Of a DNA stretch of 64,000 nucleotides, positions 61,501-64,000 are shown piece by piece. The stretch's first letter is position 1. Each line of letters opens with the position of its first letter. This DNA comes from Portunus trituberculatus (taxonomy: Eukaryota; Arthropoda; Malacostraca; Decapoda; Portunidae): the NCBI RefSeq assembly GCF_017591435.1, contig NC_059300.1:19056436-19120435 (forward strand), read 5' to 3'. A model generated the notes under the pieces. That model was not told the DNA's origin. It did not search any database and saw only the letters and a program-made list of their open reading frames with translations. The position numbers were made by a program, and so were the translations under genes.

Positions 61501-61660
61501 AAGTCACTGGTGATCCCTGTCTTACTCTACAGTTGTGAGACATGGATGCTGAACACTGATCTGAGAAGGAGAATTGATGTCTTTGGAACTAGATGCCTTC
61601 GCAGGATCATGGGGTACTGCTGGTATGACTGTCAAATCAGCAATTGCTCCACGAGACTGA
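58556..61660 (+). pseudogene. RTE endonuclease-reverse transcriptase, frameshifted and interrupted
   Basis: Endonuclease: LRVGSWNILSLSENQQLPHL near 58564 and VDMVGFSDTRRPGSG near 58650. An interruption of about 500 bp follows (58706-59215), then GISSRLQLSVVEVTLVDEHT near 59285, VVAVYALTEVCETE near 59380, VLGDFNAVTGTERAGY near 59490 and RWTWYSNAGGVTKEINHILV near 59660. RT: LKGGKAAAICNISADLLKAG near 60470, WKKGLVIPVWKGKGDHQDYN near 60604, YVDLKKAFDSVH near 60868, GVRQGCMLAPSLF near 61025 and the active site LVFSDDAMIF near 61147. The C-terminus SCETWMLNTDLRRRIDVFGT lies near 61533. At least six breaks. Confidence 0.8.
58706..59215. other. Unidentified ~500-bp insertion within the RTE endonuclease
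   Basis: Separates two parts of the endonuclease that are adjacent in RTE proteins. It contains two TTTTGTCAGTTG-GTGTGTGTG units (58975-59015) and GCCAGGGTGTGAGCC. No terminal inverted repeat was found. A direct duplication of GGCCTGGCAGTGG (58679-58706) lies at the left junction. Confidence 0.45.
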
Positions 61661-61965
61661 TTTGAGGCTAATTACCAGCATAGTCCGTCAACGCTAACTG
61701 TGACTATATGGGCATGTGGCATGCTACCCGTAAGCCGATCCTGCATATTGGGTTGTCTCCAAAAGGGATAATTCAACATGGAGGAGGCCAAGGAGACATC
61801 CACAGAAATCATGGCTGTGGCAAGTTGATGCCTCTCTCTAGGAATTACTTGACATGGAAAAGGAGCCTGCATGGAGACTCACGAGACGTGACCGCCCAGA
61901 GTGGTGCCATAGGGTAGGAGAGGCGACGTGCCCCCTGGCGTATGCCTCCCATGACTGATTGATCG

Positions 61966-62531
61966 ATTTTTACTCCACTCATGTATCTCATTCAAATCTT
62001 TTTGTAGCATTTCACAATCCATCCATTTGTTTCAGTAACTTTGTGTCATCTGTAAATATGCTTATAAAACTGTCCACCTCATCAATCATATTATTGATAT
62101 ACACTATGAACCTTACAGGGGCCAAAACCATTCCCTGTGGAACTCCACTTATAACTCTGCACCATTTAGATTTTCCTCCTTTATCACTGTTCTCATTTCT
62201 CTGTCCTTTAAGAAGTCTGTTATCCAATCCAGTACTTTTCTCTGTAAAATACTTATATTTTTAATTTTCCATAGCAATCTTTGATATGGTACTTGATCAA
62301 AAGCTTTTTTTAGATCCAGGTAGACACAGTCTGCCCATCCATCCCTCTTCTGAATTATATCTACTGCTTTACTGTAGAAACTCAATAAATTTGTGACACA
62401 ATATCTTCCATTACTGAAACCAAATTGTCATCCAGTTATTGCATGTGACTTTTCTAACTGTTGCACCCACCTGTCTTTAACTATTTTTTCTGTTATTTTT
62501 GCAACCATGCTTGTTAGGGACACTGATATGT
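61966..62531 (-). pseudogene. Minus-strand LINE (B-like), RT palm
   Basis: Continuation of 57436-58209. The reverse strand reads KAFDQVPYQRLLWKIKN near 62300, VISGVPQGMVLAPVRFIVYI near 62140 and FTDDTKLLKQMDGL near 62030 (active site with T in place of A). Cut at 62531 by the Gypsy LTR. Confidence 0.78.
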
Positions 62532-63188
62532 TGTTACGGCCCGCCCGTAACATGCATTACTACCATCACCTCCTCCGCTTGTTACCTCGTTCGCCACCTC
62601 TCCGCCTCCCTTCCACGTCACCGTCTCGTGAACCTTCCACGCCACCGTCTCGTGAACCTTCCACGTCACCGTTTCATGAAGCCCGGCTACTGTCCCGAAG
62701 TTGGATTCACGCGGCCCCTTTCGACTCAACCGAAAGTGTTGAGCCAGCTCTTGGTTTTCTGGATTGGCAGTTGAGATCCAAGCCTCAACCAGTGAACACA
62801 ACGCCTCTTGGTTCTGCCGTGGGATCAACCATCACCCAGCATTTCACCACTGCGACACCGCATAAGTATCACTTCCCTCGTCCGTGTTTTCCACATTGCC
62901 TCTATATAGGATTAGGATTATTGTTAGGTATTAAGTTGGGTTCTTTATTGTTGTATTTATTACTGTGTTATATGTATATGTGTATGTCATTTTCCTGTGT
63001 TTCATGTTATATATCTGTGTTTCATGTTTCTTGTTATATATGTGTCAATTTCATTATGGGTTATTAAAGTAGCTTTTAAAGTGACCCCTTTGCATTTCCT
63101 CACCAGTTGAACCTGCAGTGTTTTTTTTTTGTTATTGTTCACCGGCTCTCCGATGCCAATCTTACCAGTTTAACCGGTGAACGTAACA
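62532..63188 (+). mobile_element. Gypsy-type 5' LTR (657 bp)
   Basis: Begins TGTTACGGCCCG and ends GTGAACGTAACA, with inverted TGTTACG/CGTAACA ends. It is followed at two bases by a primer binding site. A TATA-like CTCTATATAGGATTAGG lies near 62901. The element enters the window's right edge, so the 3' LTR and target duplication are out of sight. Confidence 0.85.
62612..62683. repeat. Three 24-bp tandem units in the LTR
   Basis: TCCACGTCACCGTCTCGTGA plus ACCT, repeated three times with the last unit diverged. Confidence 0.9.
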
Positions 63189-63190
63189 AT

Positions 63191-63207
63191 TGGCGACCGT
63201 GACAGGA
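63191..63207 (+). promoter_or_regulatory. Gypsy primer binding site, tRNA-Arg type
   Basis: TGGCGACCGTGACAGGA is complementary to the 3' end of an animal tRNA-Arg(UCG) including CCA, as I recall that tRNA. The same PBS type is used by 412/mdg1-like Gypsy elements. It sits two bases after the LTR. Confidence 0.8.
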
Positions 63208-63854
63208 CCATTATAACCCATGTTCAGTGTTCCATTTTTCCAGTGACTTTTTTCTGTGATTGCTTGTGTTTCTGTGGTGTTGTGACTCTGATGTGTTTTT
63301 TTCTGTGACTTACTCTGCGTGTGGTTTAAATTTACCTTTGTGCGTTCAAGTGGCTCCTTTTGGGTTAAACGTGCTTCGTGACTTTCATTGGTATCGCATA
63401 GCAGTGGTAGAGCAGGAAACCAGGTAGAAAGGCGTGTTCACCGATAGCACTTATCTCTATTTTTGCACATAGGCAGGTGTGTAATAAGTGTTATCCAAGT
63501 GTTGGGATCATCATATGTTCATGCGAACCCTCAATGCCCTCACTTCGCGGATCATTTTTCTCGCTAGTTAGAATCGGCCATTTTAACTAGTCTCTCAGAC
63601 TAATCCGCCTCCTTATCAATAACAAGTCTCAGTACAATTCGCTCCTCACTCTCAAGTCTCGTAACTAGAGTAATCCGGATCCCTCTTAATGCCGTAACTC
63701 TCTAGTTTACCCCTCATTAGTGATTGTACTCATAAGTGTTTACTTAAGTATAATCTAGGTAATTTCCAAGGTTGCCTTTATTATCACTCTGCCAAGTTCC
63801 TCACTTAAGTAATTCGCTTATCATTTTTTTGTTGTGGTTTAACATCTATTTAAT
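63208..63854 (+). other. Gypsy untranslated leader
   Basis: About 650 bp without a reading frame between PBS and gag. Rich in GTGTTTCTGTGG/TTTTTCTGTGA-type T/G tracts, then CTCACTT/TCCTCACT blocks. It probably holds packaging signals. Confidence 0.5.
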
Positions 63855-64000
63855 ATGGCTTCCGCTCAGTTTAACGTTGAAGATTTTTGTGCCGACCCTT
63901 CTCTGGAACAACTTAAATATGCTAATATAAAGAAGGACCAATGGAAAGCCATCGCTAAACATTTTGATGTTCCCATCACGTCTCAGATGACTAAAGAGGT
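63855..64000 (+). CDS. Gypsy Gag, N-terminal part (runs off the window)
   Basis: ATG at 63855 opens a frame uninterrupted to the window end (48 codons). It reads MASAQFNVEDFCADPSLEQL, then KYANIKKDQWKAIAKHFDVP and ITSQMTKEV. This resembles the N-terminal helix-turn-helix (SAP-like) segment common in Gypsy Gags of invertebrates, where L-K-K-x-Q-L-x-x-I-A-x-H-L is usual. Gag forms the particle that packages the RNA. Position after PBS and leader supports the call. Confidence 0.75.
   Translation, partial: MASAQFNVEDFCADPSLEQLKYANIKKDQWKAIAKHFDVPITSQMTKE

Larger units (their letters stand above)
58210..61965 (+). mobile_element. RTE-clade LINE inserted in the minus-strand LINE
   Basis: About 3.76 kb. 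The 5' leader (58210-58555) is followed by an endonuclease-RT protein of the RTE type and a short 3' end (TGACTGATTGATCGATTTTT). The flanking LINE RT resumes directly at TACTCCACTCATG. Similar RTE proteins are often annotated as craniofacial development protein 2-like. Confidence 0.8.

Noticed and set aside
62393..63067. 224-codon plus-strand frame with a repeated EPST-PPSR pattern
   Set aside because: It spans a LINE fragment and the Gypsy LTR; the repetitive part is the 24-bp tandem repeat of the LTR.

Overview
The window looks like a stretch of a repeat-rich eukaryotic genome, probably a decapod crustacean or another arthropod. That is inferred from the repeat spectrum: very long (TA)n and (AC)n microsatellites, several CR1/Jockey-like LINE families, an RTE LINE, a DIRS retrotransposon, a Gypsy element, pogo/Tigger derivatives and a tRNA-derived SINE. 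No prokaryotic organisation is visible. Most of the 64 kb is nested mobile DNA; only one long intact reading frame and one candidate host exon stand out.

Layout. 1-8.3 kb: a head-to-tail chain of CR1-like LINEs (families here called A, B and C), each joined to the next through an (AC)n tract. 8.46-13.61 kb: a nearly complete DIRS element (gag, RT-RNase H, methyltransferase-like, tyrosine recombinase, inverted ends and internal complementary region), decayed by frameshifts. 13.6-18.1 kb: a 3' end of LINE family D, then a minus-strand LINE-C interrupted by a 1,188-bp TTAA-flanked element. 18.1-19.7 kb: sparse intron-like DNA with one candidate minus-strand exon. 19.7-23.3 kb: one LINE-D copy split by a 2.0-kb duplicate of the 14.9-18.1 kb region; the duplicate lacks the TTAA element and looks circularly permuted. 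23.3-26.7 kb: one (TA)n tract divided by a pogo element, a large LTR-like element and a promoter-like block. 26.7-30.0 kb: the most complete LINE-D. 30.0-42.4 kb: ends of a Tigger-like element enclosing a minus LINE-A, an intact 634-codon transposase-like gene, a second Tigger derivative, a foldback element and a reversed copy of the LTR-like element. 42.6-43.7 kb: another Tigger derivative. 44.1-55.2 kb: a minus-strand LINE-E hosting two related MITEs, a TIR element that itself contains a LINE-A, and a pogo derivative. 55.5-55.8 kb: a SINE. 57.4-62.5 kb: a minus LINE split by an RTE. 62.5 kb to the end: a Gypsy element with 5' LTR, primer binding site and the start of gag.

The genes do not form a pathway. 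The autonomous families (CR1/Jockey LINEs, RTE, DIRS, Gypsy, Tigger/pogo) supply enzymes, and the MITEs, foldback, SINE and deletion derivatives parasitise them. Many frame breaks lie in homopolymers, so some may be assembly errors, but at least two are shared by three LINE-A copies and must be ancestral. All names rest on motifs read by eye; no database search was possible. Family letters A-E are local labels.
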